From: Bifidobacterium simiarum
GTDB taxonomy: Bacteria > Actinomycetota > Actinomycetes > Actinomycetales > Bifidobacteriaceae
NCBI RefSeq assembly: GCF_002802905.1
Contig: NZ_PEBK01000009.1
Coordinates: forward strand, 1-64,000
Length of the DNA: 64,000 nucleotides
Direction: 5' to 3'
This document shows positions 1 through 9,623 of this stretch, piece after piece. Within the stretch, counting starts at the first letter, position 1. Each line of letters begins with the position of its first letter. A model generated the notes under the pieces. It worked only from the letters and a program-made list of their open reading frames with translations, did no database searches and was not told the DNA's origin. Position numbers and translations under genes: made by a program.

Positions 1-102
1 CACCCAGCCAATCACCCACAATCCCCAGCCAATCACCCGGGGAAACGCCCGGAATCACCGCGATCCCCCGCCCCGGACACACCGTAAGAGGATAATGAGG
101 TT

Positions 103-2787
103 ATGGAGCGAACAACATTACATCGTTATGCGACCCGTCCGGGACTGTTCCTCACCGACGACGGCGGTGCCGACGCCGTCGTATGGTCCGAGACCGCCGA
201 TCAGGTATGGCTCTCCGTCATCGAGCCCATCGACCAGCCCAGCGCCTTCTACACCACCGCCACCCGTCTGCCGAAGAAATCCTCCATGCCGTTCGACCAG
301 CAGATCGACATCTACCCCATCTGCTCGCGCATCATCGAGGACCAGTACTGCCGTGAGACCCTGTTCAAGATGGAGGGGCCCAACTACGGCATGTGGTACG
401 TCCATCTGCCACGGGCATGGGACGGCATGCGCTACGGATACCGCGCCGCCGGCGCCTGGGACCCACAGCGCGGCGTGCAGTTCAACCCCTACAAGATTCT
501 GCTCGACCCCTATGCCAAGGGCGTGGACGGCACCATGGAGATCTGCCCCGAGGCGTTCTCCTACCAGTGCACGGTCAAGGACGGCAAGGTGATCGGCGAC
601 CCGTACGGCAAGATGAGCGAACTGGATTCGCTGGGCCACGTCCCGCTGTCGACGGTCATCGACGACCGTGACACGCACAAGCACGAGGGTGATCCGAAGC
701 ACCCCCATGTGCCGTGGAGCAAGACCGTGATCTACGAGCTGCACGTCAAGGGCTTCACCAAGAACGCGCCGTGGATGCCCGAGGAGCTGCGCGGCACCTA
801 CGCGGGGCTCGCCCACCCCACCACCATCGCCTACCTGCAGAACCTCGGCATCACCACCGTGGAGCTGCTGCCGATCTTCGCCTCGCAGACCGAGGTCGGC
901 ATCGCCCAGCGGGGCAAGACCAACTACTGGGGCTACTCCACGCTGGGATACTTCTCCCCCAATCCGCAGTACGCCACCAAGCGGGCCCGCGAACTCGGCC
1001 CCACCGCCGTGCGTCAGGAAGTGATCGACATGGTCCGCGCCCTGCACGCCGGCGGCATCGAGGTCCTGCTCGACGTGGTGTACAACCACACCTGCGAGGG
1101 CGCCAACGACGGCCCCACCGTCTGCTGGCGCGGCCTCGACTCCGTGAGCTACTACCGACGCCGGTCCGACAACCCCGGCACGCTGATCGACACCACCGGA
1201 TGCGGCAACACCCTCGACTTCACCAACACCCGCGTGATCGAATTCGCCGTGGATTCGCTGCGGTACTGGGCCAAGCGCATCGGCGTGGACGGCTTCCGCT
1301 TCGACCTCGGCGTCACGCTGGCCCGTCTGGAGGGCACGTTCAGCAAGCATCATCCGTTCCTGTACGCCCTGCGCAGCGATCTGATGCTCGGCAATCTCAA
1401 GCTGATCATGGAGCCGTGGGATCTGGGCGAGGGCGGGTGGCGCACCGGTCAGTTCGGCATCCCGTTCGCCGAGTGGAACGACCGGTTCCGCGACACCGCC
1501 CGCAAATTCTGGCTCACCGACGTGGACAGCCAGCACCACGGCCGCGGCAACGAGGTGGGCCTGCAGGAGATGGCCACCCGACTGTGCGGATCGGCCGACC
1601 TGTACGCCACGGACCCGGGACGCGGCGCGGTCAGCTCCATCAACTTCGTCTCCTGCCATGACGGCTTCACGATGACCGACCTGACCCGATACAGCCACAA
1701 GCACAACGAGGCCAACGGCGAGGAGAACCGCGACGGCACGGACATGAACCATTCGGTGAACTTCGGCGTGGAGGGACCGAGCGACGACGAGCTGATCGAG
1801 CGCAACCGCGAACGCGCGGCGCTGAACCTGTTCGGCACGCTGCTGATGAGTCTGGGCACGCCGATGATCCTCGCCGGCGACGAGTTCCGCAACACTCAGG
1901 GCGGCAACAACAACGCCTACTGTCAGGACAACGACATCAACTGGCTGAACTGGGATTGGCTGTACGCCAAGGAGAAAACGCCCGAGATGAGGCGGTTGGA
2001 GACGGTGACCGATCTGATCGCGATGCGCAAGTCGATCGACCTGTATCATCACGAGGATTTCTTCACGCTGCTGTCGATGCTGGGCCTGATGAAGCCGTCG
2101 AGCCGCGTGCAGTGGATTCTGCCGGACGGATCCGCCCCCGCGGAGCACGACTGGTTCGACAAGTCGGTCAGGGCGTTTGCCATGCGTCTGCTGTCCAACG
2201 TGGACGAGGACGTGATGATCGTGGTCAACGGCACCGACGACGACAAGGCGTTCGTGCTACCGGACGACACGTCGTGGAAGATGTTGTGGAGTTCCGCCTC
2301 GTTGGACGACGAGGGGCCGGTCCGGTTCGACGACGTGAACGACCTCGATGAGGTGAAGGCCGACGTGGCCGCCGAAGCGCATGAATTCGACGTCGCCTCG
2401 CAGGGATTCACCGACGAGGATCTGGCGTTCATGGACCGTCTGACGGCCAAGGCCCGGGCCGCGAACGCCGGATCCGCACCGGACGGATCGGAGGGGCCGA
2501 CCGGGCCGAATGACGATCCGTTCACTCGGCACCGTCGGTGGATCCACCGCAACGATCGACTCAAGTCGGCGTGGAACGTCGACGACACGGCCAGCAGATC
2601 AGGCAGCGGATCAGGTGCGAATGCCCAGCAGATCCAGACGCAGCGTTCGGCCATGAACGCCGCATCGGCGGATCAGCAGACCGATGACGCCGACGTCGCC
2701 GCGGCGAACGAGGCCGCCGCACGACGGCACAACGATCCGTGGCTGATCTCGGAGCTGAGCATCAACCTGTTCAAGCAGCAGCGGTAG
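103..2787 (+). CDS. glgX: Glycogen debranching enzyme (GH13 isoamylase type)
   Basis: 894 residues. Hydrolyses alpha-1,6 branches of glycogen or limit dextrins in the cytoplasm. The GH13 catalytic triad is visible: nucleophile D401 in GFRFDLG, acid/base E437 in IMEPWD, and D520 in SCHDGF. The GlgX-typical EPWDLGEGGW and DEFRNTQGGNNNAYCQDN stretches follow. An N-terminal CBM48-like domain covers roughly residues 1-160. Family members are usually about 650-750 residues, so the extra length is a C-terminal tail from about residue 740 that is acidic and rich in Ala, Ser and Asp. The ATG at 103 follows AGAGGA about 10 nt upstream. It is convergent with rpsI across a strong hairpin, and malQ nearby acts on the same glucans. 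Family call is firm; the role of the tail is unknown. Confidence 0.95.
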   Translation: MERTTLHRYATRPGLFLTDDGGADAVVWSETADQVWLSVIEPIDQPSAFYTTATRLPKKSSMPFDQQIDIYPICSRIIEDQYCRETLFKMEGPNYGMWYVHLPRAWDGMRYGYRAAGAWDPQRGVQFNPYKILLDPYAKGVDGTMEICPEAFSYQCTVKDGKVIGDPYGKMSELDSLGHVPLSTVIDDRDTHKHEGDPKHPHVPWSKTVIYELHVKGFTKNAPWMPEELRGTYAGLAHPTTIAYLQNLGITTVELLPIFASQTEVGIAQRGKTNYWGYSTLGYFSPNPQYATKRARELGPTAVRQEVIDMVRALHAGGIEVLLDVVYNHTCEGANDGPTVCWRGLDSVSYYRRRSDNPGTLIDTTGCGNTLDFTNTRVIEFAVDSLRYWAKRIGVDGFRFDLGVTLARLEGTFSKHHPFLYALRSDLMLGNLKLIMEPWDLGEGGWRTGQFGIPFAEWNDRFRDTARKFWLTDVDSQHHGRGNEVGLQEMATRLCGSADLYATDPGRGAVSSINFVSCHDGFTMTDLTRYSHKHNEANGEENRDGTDMNHSVNFGVEGPSDDELIERNRERAALNLFGTLLMSLGTPMILAGDEFRNTQGGNNNAYCQDNDINWLNWDWLYAKEKTPEMRRLETVTDLIAMRKSIDLYHHEDFFTLLSMLGLMKPSSRVQWILPDGSAPAEHDWFDKSVRAFAMRLLSNVDEDVMIVVNGTDDDKAFVLPDDTSWKMLWSSASLDDEGPVRFDDVNDLDEVKADVAAEAHEFDVASQGFTDEDLAFMDRLTAKARAANAGSAPDGSEGPTGPNDDPFTRHRRWIHRNDRLKSAWNVDDTASRSGSGSGANAQQIQTQRSAMNAASADQQTDDADVAAANEAAARRHNDPWLISELSINLFKQQR

Positions 2788-2812
2788 CCGGACGTAATCG
2801 CCCGGAAATAGG

Positions 2813-2852
2813 GAAAGCCCCTTCGTCCCACCAAGGAGACGAAGGGGCTTTC
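2813..2852. terminator. Bidirectional hairpin terminator between glgX and rpsI
   Basis: Perfect 15-bp arms (2813-2827 and 2838-2852, core AAAGCCCCTTCGTC) around a 10-nt loop. It lies between the convergent glgX and rpsI ends, with A-rich and T-rich ends suitable for both strands. Confidence 0.85.
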
Positions 2853-2880
2853 GCAGATACGCCGGATGCAGCGACCGAGC

Positions 2881-3372
2881 TTAACGCTTGGAGTACTGCG
2901 GGGCGCGACGAGCCTTGTGCAGACCGGCCTTCTTGCGCTCCACCGCACGGGCGTCACGAGTCAGGAAGCCAGCCTTCTTCAGGGCGGCGCGGTTGGCGTC
3001 ACGATCGATGGCGTTCAGGGCGCGAGCCACGCCGAGACGGATGGCACCGGCCTGACCGGTGGTGCCGCCGCCGTCAACCAGAACGATGACGTCGAACTTG
3101 CCTTCGAGCTTCAGCAGAACGATCGGGGAGTTGACCTCACGCTGCTGGATCTTGCCCGGGAAGAACTCCTCGAGGGTGCGACCGTTGATGGTCCACTTGC
3201 CGGTGCCCGGAACCAGACGCACGCGAGCGACGGCTTCCTTACGACGGCCGGTGCCGTAGCCCGGAGCGATCGTGGAAGTACCGGTGCCAGCGCCGGCGTT
3301 GGTCTCGGAGGTGTACTGGGTGAGCTCCTCTTCGGTCTCCTGGACCGCGGAGTTTTCGATGTTTTCAGCCAT
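2881..3372 (-). CDS. rpsI: 30S ribosomal protein S9
   Basis: 163 residues. Small-subunit protein whose basic C-terminal tail reaches the P site. The family motifs [14 protein letters not shown] (about 41-54), the [19 protein letters not shown] core and the terminal [17 protein letters not shown] tail are all present. It has an acidic N-terminal extension of about 35 residues, common in actinobacteria. It lies 23 nt downstream of rplM on the same strand, the standard rplM-rpsI pair. Start ATG at 3372 has an AAAGGAGAAAAGG ribosome-binding region. Confidence 0.98.
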   Translation of the reverse strand: MAENIENSAVQETEEELTQYTSETNAGAGTGTSTIAPGYGTGRRKEAVARVRLVPGTGKWTINGRTLEEFFPGKIQQREVNSPIVLLKLEGKFDVIVLVDGGGTTGQAGAIRLGVARALNAIDRDANRAALKKAGFLTRDARAVERKKAGLHKARRAPQYSKR

Positions 3373-3395
3373 TGCCTTTTCTCCTTTCGGTCCTA

Positions 3396-3845
3396 TTACT
3401 TAGCCTGCTGAGAGACCTGGGTGATCTCGTAGGGAACGGGCTTCTGCGGGGTGTGCGGGTGCTCAGTGCCGGTGAAGATACGCAGGCGGGTGAGCTGCAC
3501 CTTGGACAGACGGTTCTTCGGCATCATGCCCTTCACGGCGGAACGGATGATGCGAGCCGGATCCTTCTCCAGCAGCTCGCCGTAGGAAGCGGCGCGCAGA
3601 CCACCCGGGAAACCGGAGTGCTGGTAGAGGTTCTTGTCGAGCTTGTTGCCGGAAATGGCGATCTTGTCGGCATTCACGATGACGACGAAGTTGCCGCCAT
3701 CAGCGTGCGGAGCGAACGTCGGCTTGTTCTTGCCGCGCAGCAGGTTCGCAGTGACGGTGGCGAGACGGCCAAGCACCACGTCGGAGGCGTCGATGACGTA
3801 CCACTCGTGGCTCAGATCGTTAGGCTTCGGTGAGAAAGTTTTCAC
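3396..3845 (-). CDS. rplM: 50S ribosomal protein L13
   Basis: 149 residues from a GTG start at 3845 (protein begins [17 protein letters not shown]), chosen because it matches the normal L13 N-terminus and has GAAAAGG about 7 nt upstream. A longer reading back to 3998 would add non-homologous residues. Visible L13 features are the [14 protein letters not shown] start, the [11 protein letters not shown] motif and the [11 protein letters not shown] tail. First gene of the rplM-rpsI operon, an early assembly protein of the large subunit. Confidence 0.97.
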   Translation of the reverse strand: MKTFSPKPNDLSHEWYVIDASDVVLGRLATVTANLLRGKNKPTFAPHADGGNFVVIVNADKIAISGNKLDKNLYQHSGFPGGLRAASYGELLEKDPARIIRSAVKGMMPKNRLSKVQLTRLRIFTGTEHPHTPQKPVPYEITQVSQQAK

Positions 3846-3998
3846 GATATACCTTTTCTTTACTATTGTGTTCCGGGCAACTCCGGGTTGGTTAGGCCCT
3901 TGCTGCCTCATTATCCGTGGGCTCCCTGAAAGTCCTAATGGCGAGTGGGACAGCGCTTTTAAGGACCCCTCTAGGGAAACACAACAATCCACTAGCAT
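3846..3998 (-). promoter_or_regulatory. Leader/promoter region of rplM-rpsI
   Basis: The bases upstream of rplM hold no gene. Read on the minus strand they contain a TATGCT -10-like hexamer near 3995 and a long leader with short GC-rich inverted segments. A ribosomal-protein leader is plausible from position; no specific motif was confirmed. Confidence 0.35.
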
Positions 3999-4173
3999 AC
4001 CGCGTTTTGCCGTGACGTCAAAACCAACAAGTCAATGCGACACGCCGATGATTTTCCGGCGATTCCCGTCCCCATCCTCGGCCACGATCCCCGGTCCCGC
4101 TCCCCCGGCCCGATCAGCCCGACGCCTGATCAGCCGACTCCCGATCAGTCTGATGTCTGATCACGGCGTCCGA

Positions 4174-4677
4174 TCACGACGTCCGATCCTCCCGGCGTCC
4201 GGAATCGGCGACGATCTGCCCATACAGTCGTTCCAGCCGGGCCTCACGGGTCCGTTTGCCCAGCTCGCATTCCCAGACGACGATCACCCGCCAGCCCATC
4301 TCGGCCAGCTGCCGGTGCTGCCGCGCATCGCGTTCCCGATTGCGCGTCAGCTTCGCCGTCCAGAACTCCACGTTGGATTTCGGCATCGTATGCTTCGAGC
4401 AGCCCTCATGCATATGCCAGAAGCATCCGTTGACGAACACCACGGTATGCCATTTGGGCAGCACCACGTCGGGATGGCCCGGATACCGCCGGTCGTTCTT
4501 GCGGAACCGCAGTCCGCGGGCGAACAGATACCGCCGGACCATCACCTCGATGGAGGTGTCCTTGCCGCGAATGCGGGACATCACATAGCTGCGTGCCCCG
4601 CGTTCGTAGCGCGACGCCGGCGCCGATCCGGACTTCGACTTCGTCTTCCCAGCCGTTGCCGTGCCGGCCCGGCTCAC
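4174..4677 (-). CDS. vsr: Very-short-patch-repair (Vsr) endonuclease
   Basis: 167 residues. Vsr nicks DNA 5' of T:G mismatches formed by deamination of 5-methylcytosine. The family core is clear: SRIRGKDTSIEVMVRRYL near residue 35, the HPDVVLP catalytic Asp region, VNGCFWHMHEGC with zinc-binding Cys/His residues, and a C-terminal WRVIVVWECEL. The start is a GTG overlapping the malQ stop by 4 nt (GTGA), so the genes are probably translationally coupled. No cytosine methyltransferase is in the window, which is unusual because vsr normally sits beside dcm-type genes. Confidence 0.93.
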   Translation of the reverse strand: MSRAGTATAGKTKSKSGSAPASRYERGARSYVMSRIRGKDTSIEVMVRRYLFARGLRFRKNDRRYPGHPDVVLPKWHTVVFVNGCFWHMHEGCSKHTMPKSNVEFWTAKLTRNRERDARQHRQLAEMGWRVIVVWECELGKRTREARLERLYGQIVADSGRREDRTS

Positions 4678-6845
4678 TTCTCGCCGCGCATGACGGCGGC
4701 CAGCGACCGCAGCCGCGGGTTGTCGAACAGGCCGTCCAGCGACACGGCGTGGCCTTCCCCGTCGGCCAGCGGAATGCGCCAGTTCGGGTATTCGTTATCG
4801 GTGCCGGGCTGGTTCTGCGTACGGCGTTCGCCCACGCCATCGGTGATCGTGGCGCACAGCAGCTTCGACGGCGAGGCGCACAGCGCGCGATGCATGCCTT
4901 CGATGAGGTCCTGCTCGTGCTCGGCCTCGTTGTTCAGCCATCCGCGCTTGATCCATCCGCCGTCGGCCAGCATGGACAGCAGGGCGTTGTGCTCGCGCTG
5001 GGCATCGGCGAGGAACTCCTCGTAGCTGCCGGTAAGCAGGTTGAGCTCGTGGCGCAGCTTCACATGCACGTAGTTGAGATATCCGGCGGTGGGCGGAATG
5101 TCGTGCGTGGTGACCGAGGCCAGCGTGAGCGGACGCCAGTCCTGCGGCTTGCGGAACTTGCCGTCGCGCTGCTCGAACCATTCGATCGCGCAGCCGAGCA
5201 GACCGTGGGCGGCCAGCGATTCGGACATGTAGTCCGGCACCACGCCGAGGTCCTCGCCCACGACCACGCCGTGCGCACGCTTGGCCTCCAGCGCCAGAAT
5301 GCCCATCATCACCGCGGAATCGTAGTACACGTAGGCGCCGTTCTTCGCGCCGCGGCCCTTCGGGATCCACCACAGGCGGAACAGACCGATGGCGTGGTCG
5401 ATGCGCACGCCGCCCGCGTGGGCGAACATGCCGTGGACGATGTCCCTATACGCCTTGTAGCCGGTGGCGGCCAGATAGTTCGGGTTCAGCGGAGGCTGGC
5501 TCCAGTCCTGACCCTGCTGGTTGTAGAAGTCCGGCGGAGCGCCCACCGTGGCGCCGTAGGCGAATCGCTCGGGATTCCACCACACGTCGGAGCCCAGCGG
5601 ATGCACGCCCACGGCCATGTCGGCCATCAGACCGATCTGCATGCCGGCCTCGCGCGCGGCCTTCTGTGCCTCGTCCAGCTGCTCGTCGGCGATCCATTCG
5701 AGCCAGCGGTAGAAGTCGAGAGTGTCGGGGTACTGCTCGCGCAGCTGCCTGACCTCATCGGATTCGCGGCCGAACCGCTTCACCCAGGAATCCGCCGCGG
5801 TGGTCGGCGCACCCCACTTGTCGTAGGCCAGGCACCAGGTGGCGTAGCCTTCCAGATCGGGCCCGGCCTGCTTCTTGTACTCGTCGAACTCGCGCTGGCG
5901 CTTCTCGCTGCGGCCGGCCTTGAAGATCGTCCACAGCGCGGGCATCTTCGCATCCCACATCGCATTGCGGTCGAGCTGCTCGGCGTTGTCGTTCAGCGCC
6001 TTGACGGAGTCGTGCAGCTTGCGGACCTGCGCCTTGTCCTCGTCGGAGAGCCGCTCGTATTCGGCGATCTGCTCCGGGGCGATGTACGTGAAGTTCACGA
6101 ACCGGCGGGAGATCGGCAGATACGGCGACGGGGTGAGCGGGGTGCAGGGCTCGGCCGCGTGCACCGGGTTGATCAGCACGAAGTCCGATCCGGTCTTTTC
6201 CTTGGACTCGCACAGCATGGTCTTCAGATCGCCGAAGTCGCCGATGCCCCAGGACTTCGATGAGCGCACCGAATAGAACTGGGCCATCCATCCCCACAGG
6301 TGCCCGTGCTTCATCGGGTCGAGCAGCTCCACCTTCGCCGGGGCGCTGATCAGCGTGGCCGATTCGGTGCGGCCGTTCACCGTCACATGCAGGGTGTGGT
6401 ACCCCAGCGGCACGTCGGCGGGAATCACGATGGCGGAGTTGACGATGAACCGGTCGTCGATCGGCTGGGCCATCGCGCCGTCACCCGCCACACCGGGCAG
6501 TTCGCCGGCGTAACGGCTGCCGTCCTCCAGCTCAAGCGTGGCCTTGGGAATGTCGAACACCCCGTGGTTCACCTTCACGCGGCTTTCCTGACCGGCGATA
6601 TGCAGAATGGTGGGGGGAATCAGACGTTCGAAACGGTTCCGCGCATCCTTGCGCAACTCGGCTTCGACGGATTCTTCATTGGAGGCGTCAACGCCCAGAC
6701 TGGCCAGCACATCGATCAGGACATCGTCATCGATCTCGATGTACTCTCCTTGCTGGCCGATATAGCTAGTGGCAACACCTTTGGCCTTCGCCAGCGCAAT
6801 CAGCGGGCGGGAAAGGCGTTCCTCGGATTCTTCTCGCTTTTCCAT
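4674..6845 (-). CDS. malQ: 4-alpha-glucanotransferase (GH77, amylomaltase)
   Basis: 723 residues, normal for actinobacterial MalQ. Transfers alpha-1,4-glucan segments between maltodextrins in the cytoplasm. GH77 motifs with catalytic carboxylates are visible: GVRIDHAIGLFRLWWIP, GVVVGEDLGVVP and TTHDIPPTAGYL, plus SSKSWGIGDFGDL near the start of the barrel. The N-terminal 150 residues form the extra beta-domain typical of this subgroup. Works with GlgX on glycogen or starch fragments. Followed without a gap by vsr. Confidence 0.96.
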   Translation of the reverse strand: MEKREESEERLSRPLIALAKAKGVATSYIGQQGEYIEIDDDVLIDVLASLGVDASNEESVEAELRKDARNRFERLIPPTILHIAGQESRVKVNHGVFDIPKATLELEDGSRYAGELPGVAGDGAMAQPIDDRFIVNSAIVIPADVPLGYHTLHVTVNGRTESATLISAPAKVELLDPMKHGHLWGWMAQFYSVRSSKSWGIGDFGDLKTMLCESKEKTGSDFVLINPVHAAEPCTPLTPSPYLPISRRFVNFTYIAPEQIAEYERLSDEDKAQVRKLHDSVKALNDNAEQLDRNAMWDAKMPALWTIFKAGRSEKRQREFDEYKKQAGPDLEGYATWCLAYDKWGAPTTAADSWVKRFGRESDEVRQLREQYPDTLDFYRWLEWIADEQLDEAQKAAREAGMQIGLMADMAVGVHPLGSDVWWNPERFAYGATVGAPPDFYNQQGQDWSQPPLNPNYLAATGYKAYRDIVHGMFAHAGGVRIDHAIGLFRLWWIPKGRGAKNGAYVYYDSAVMMGILALEAKRAHGVVVGEDLGVVPDYMSESLAAHGLLGCAIEWFEQRDGKFRKPQDWRPLTLASVTTHDIPPTAGYLNYVHVKLRHELNLLTGSYEEFLADAQREHNALLSMLADGGWIKRGWLNNEAEHEQDLIEGMHRALCASPSKLLCATITDGVGERRTQNQPGTDNEYPNWRIPLADGEGHAVSLDGLFDNPRLRSLAAVMRGEK

Positions 6846-7075
6846 GGTTTCAGCTTAACTCTGAAACATGCCGACGCACCGGTGGACATACCCAAAGTTG
6901 CGTTGGAAGCCTCAATTCCCAATCCGATGTTTACCTGCCGGCAATCCGCACCAAACCCGCACGTCATCTTGACGGCCTCACACGGGCGCGCACGGAATCA
7001 CCGGAAATCTCACGAAATCAGGCGTGTCGTGCCGGACCACGCATCGTCGGCACGACGGATCGTCCTCGTTCGCCG

Positions 7076-7855
7076 TCACGCGGCGGACGCCCTGCGCTTC
7101 TCCACGGCATGCCGCACCTGAATATCCGCATCCTGAGACAGTCGTTCGATCGTCTCCTCCGAGGCGCTCGGATTCAGCGCCACGGCCCGGCGGATCATGG
7201 CAGTGAGCACCGCCGGACCGGGCTGGTCCTCGCTGACGCCGAACCGGGAGAGGTAGTCCAGGGTCTCGGGGTCGTTGCGCTCGTCCTGTGCCCCCTCCAT
7301 GCGCATCTTCCACGAGGTGCGCGGATTGACCAGCGCGGCGGAGCGCACCTCCAGCTCGTCGTCCTTGGTGAGCCGGCCCACCAGCCAGTTCTTGTCGTCG
7401 GTGTTCTGCGCCACGGCCTTGCGCACGGCCATCTCGGGATCGACGCTGAGCTTGACGAGAATATTCGGGAACGGCATGTGCTCGGCCAGATACAGTCGGT
7501 CGGCCACCGCGGTATGCAGATTGCCCGCCACGGCCTCCAGCAGTGCGGTGGCGCGGGAGAACGCGGCCGCGTCGGAGGGATCCGGCAGCGGTCGACGGGC
7601 GAACTCCCCGAGCTCTTCGGGATCCACGGAATGGCGAAGACGCTCGTACGAGGCGGTCAGGGTCTCGTGGGCCTCGTCGGGTGCCGCCGGAGTCGCGGTC
7701 TGCTCGGACTGGGACTGGTCTGCCGGAGTCTGATCAGTCATGGGCTGATCGGACTGAGACTGATCAGTCGGGGTCTGCTCGGCCGGGGTCTGTTCGGGCT
7801 GGGACGTTTCGGCCATCGGCGTCGGCTGGGATTCAGGTGCTGCGGATTCGCTCAT
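7076..7855 (-). CDS. Leucine-rich-repeat-variant (LRV/HEAT-like) protein
   Basis: 259 residues, function unknown. Residues 1-55 are low complexity with a repeated (T/S)DQ(S/T)-type motif rich in Gln, Pro, Ser and Thr. From about residue 65 the protein is helical with repeated units such as AVRKAVAQN, EVRSAALVNP, AVALNPSAS and QVRHAVEKR, characteristic of leucine-rich repeat variant proteins. No signal peptide or membrane segment is visible. The LRV fold usually suggests a binding or scaffold protein; no partner is indicated. Confidence 0.7.
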   Translation of the reverse strand: MSESAAPESQPTPMAETSQPEQTPAEQTPTDQSQSDQPMTDQTPADQSQSEQTATPAAPDEAHETLTASYERLRHSVDPEELGEFARRPLPDPSDAAAFSRATALLEAVAGNLHTAVADRLYLAEHMPFPNILVKLSVDPEMAVRKAVAQNTDDKNWLVGRLTKDDELEVRSAALVNPRTSWKMRMEGAQDERNDPETLDYLSRFGVSEDQPGPAVLTAMIRRAVALNPSASEETIERLSQDADIQVRHAVEKRRASAA

Positions 7856-7877
7856 GCGCCATAGCTTAGTCGATCGC

Positions 7878-8522
7878 TCAGGCCGCGTCGGGGACCGGAC
7901 GGTTCATGCTGCCGACGGTCTCCACGCTCACCGTGGCGTTGAACGTCTCGACCACGCGACGGGCGAAATCGTCCGCGGCCTGTTCGGGCACCGAGAACCG
8001 GGCGCTCACGCGGTCGGTGAACTGCTCGTCGTCCATCGTGCCGTTCGCCGCGGCGACCAGCTGGCGCATCATGGTCAGCTGCGCGTAGTCGAAGGTGGCG
8101 GCCATGCACCGGCAGGGCACGATGCTGGCTCCCTCGGCGGCCTTCACCGCCAGCGAGGCGGCGCTGGAATACGCGCGGATCAGTCCGCCGGAACCGAGCA
8201 GGATGCCGCCGAAATACCGGGTCACCGCCACCACGCAGTCGGTGAGCTCGCTCTGCCGCAGCACGTCGAGGATCGGCTTGCCCGCCGTGCCGGAGGGTTC
8301 GCCGTCATCGCTCATCCGCTCCCCCAGCTGCCCGTCGGAGCCGCCCCACACCGCGGCATAGGCCACATGCCGGGCCTTGGGATGCTGGTCGTGGATGGAC
8401 TGCACGAAGGCCAGCGCCTCGGCGCCGGATTCGATGTGGCAGGCGTCGCCGATGAACTCGGACTTCTTTTCGACCAGCGAATCATGCGCCGGCCGGTCGG
8501 CGGGATTGAGCAACGTACGCAT
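7878..8522 (-). CDS. YigZ/IMPACT family protein (UPF0029)
   Basis: 214 residues. Two-domain protein: an IMPACT-like N-terminal domain with diagnostic SDDGEPSGTAGKPIL (about 72-86) and VTRYFGGILLGSGGLIRAYS, then a smaller alpha/beta domain (DUF1949-like) over the last 70 residues. Bacterial members have no settled function; links to translation or peptide metabolism are proposed from the eukaryotic IMPACT relative. Separated by only 22 bases from the LRV gene on the same strand, so co-transcription is likely. Confidence 0.92.
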   Translation of the reverse strand: MRTLLNPADRPAHDSLVEKKSEFIGDACHIESGAEALAFVQSIHDQHPKARHVAYAAVWGGSDGQLGERMSDDGEPSGTAGKPILDVLRQSELTDCVVAVTRYFGGILLGSGGLIRAYSSAASLAVKAAEGASIVPCRCMAATFDYAQLTMMRQLVAAANGTMDDEQFTDRVSARFSVPEQAADDFARRVVETFNATVSVETVGSMNRPVPDAA

Positions 8523-8559
8523 ACGGCCTCCGGAAAATGGATCGGGAAACGGAAAAGAA

Positions 8560-8637
8560 ATCAGACGGTACCGGTCAGACCACCAGTCAGTCAGACTATC
8601 GGTCAGGCGGTCAGGTCATCGGTCAGGCAGTCAGACC
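8560..8637. repeat. Short degenerate tandem repeats (GGTCAG)
   Basis: The gap between the two flanking genes holds many copies of GTCAG/CGGTCAG in short tandem order. Similar GTCAG/GACCG-rich strings recur at about 18620-18720. Probably simple sequence; no function assigned. Confidence 0.6.
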
Positions 8638-9623
8638 ACGACGTTGTACGACTCGCCGTGCAGGAAGGCCACCGCGGCCCGCACGTTCTGCTCGACGATG
8701 CCTTCGAACGCCTCGGGGGACTTCCACGCCACATGCGGGGTCATCACCACGTTGTCCAGCGAGCGCAGCGGCGCGTCGGGCGGCAGCGGTTCGGGCGCGA
8801 ACACGTCCACGCCGGCGGTCACGTCGCCGCGGGAGAGTCGGCGCTCCAGAGCCCCGGGGGCGATCAGCTCGGCCCGGGCCGTGTTGATCAGCATCGATCC
8901 CGGCCTCAGCAGGTCGAGCTGACGGTCGCCGATCATGCCTTCGGTGGCCTCGTTGAGTGCCAGATGCAGGCTGACCACGTCGGCGCGGGCGAACACGTCG
9001 TCCATGCTCGGCGCGGCCGAGGCCCCCAGTTCGGCGAGCGCGGCCCGGTCGGGGTGGCGGGACCATACCGTCACCGGCATGCCCAGTCCCCGGGCCAGCT
9101 GGGCCACCCGCCTGCCGATGCCGCCGAAGCCGACGAGGCCGAGCGTGCGGTGGGTGAGCTCCTCGATGTCGCTGATGGGCCATGCCGTGGGCCGCATCCG
9201 GGCGTTGAGCGTGCCGACCCGGTGGGTGAGCTCGAACATCAGGGCGATGGCGTGTTCGGCCACGGCGTTGTCGCCGTAATGCACGGCGTTGCAGACGCTG
9301 ATGCCGAGCCGGGACGCCTGGGCGAGGTCCACGAAGCTGGCCACGCCGGTTCCGCCGAACGTGACACACCGGACCGTGCGCGACACGCGCTCGAGCAAAT
9401 CATGCGAAAAGTGGATGCCGGTGGAGATCACCACCGTGGCGTCCTCCATGCGTTCGGCGAGGACGGTTTCGTCGGATTCGAGATCGTCGTACATGACCAC
9501 GCGGGCCAAGCCGTCGAAGGCGTCGAGCCGGGAGGCGAACATCGGTACCATGGCGGGGAAGCAGATGGGAATCGACACCAGCGGCAGGTCCCGCCGCTCG
9601 ACGTTTCTCGTAATCACGGTCAT
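8631..9623 (-). CDS. D-isomer-specific 2-hydroxyacid dehydrogenase
   Basis: 330 residues from ATG 9623; an ATG 12 nt upstream is also possible, since GGAGG lies only 2 nt before 9623. NAD(P)-dependent reduction of a 2-oxoacid to a D-2-hydroxyacid. The Rossmann motif GLVGFGGIGRRVAQLA and the catalytic residues are present: Arg in NTARAELI, Glu in DVFAPEPLP, His in MTPHVAWKS. The HVAWKS form resembles hydroxypyruvate/glyoxylate reductase-like members more than D-lactate dehydrogenase, but the substrate cannot be fixed from sequence. Single gene with intergenic DNA upstream. Confidence 0.9.
   Translation of the reverse strand: MTVITRNVERRDLPLVSIPICFPAMVPMFASRLDAFDGLARVVMYDDLESDETVLAERMEDATVVISTGIHFSHDLLERVSRTVRCVTFGGTGVASFVDLAQASRLGISVCNAVHYGDNAVAEHAIALMFELTHRVGTLNARMRPTAWPISDIEELTHRTLGLVGFGGIGRRVAQLARGLGMPVTVWSRHPDRAALAELGASAAPSMDDVFARADVVSLHLALNEATEGMIGDRQLDLLRPGSMLINTARAELIAPGALERRLSRGDVTAGVDVFAPEPLPPDAPLRSLDNVVMTPHVAWKSPEAFEGIVEQNVRAAVAFLHGESYNVVV

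Noticed and set aside
1-102. Gene or RNA at the window start
   Set aside because: Only CAGCCAATCACCC-type short direct repeats and the glgX upstream region are seen.
118-2148. 676-residue minus-strand frame over glgX
   Set aside because: Antisense shadow; no domain, and glgX catalytic residues are clear.
3846-3998. Longer rplM starting at 3998
   Set aside because: The added 51 residues do not match L13; a GTG with a good ribosome-binding site at 3845 fits the family start.
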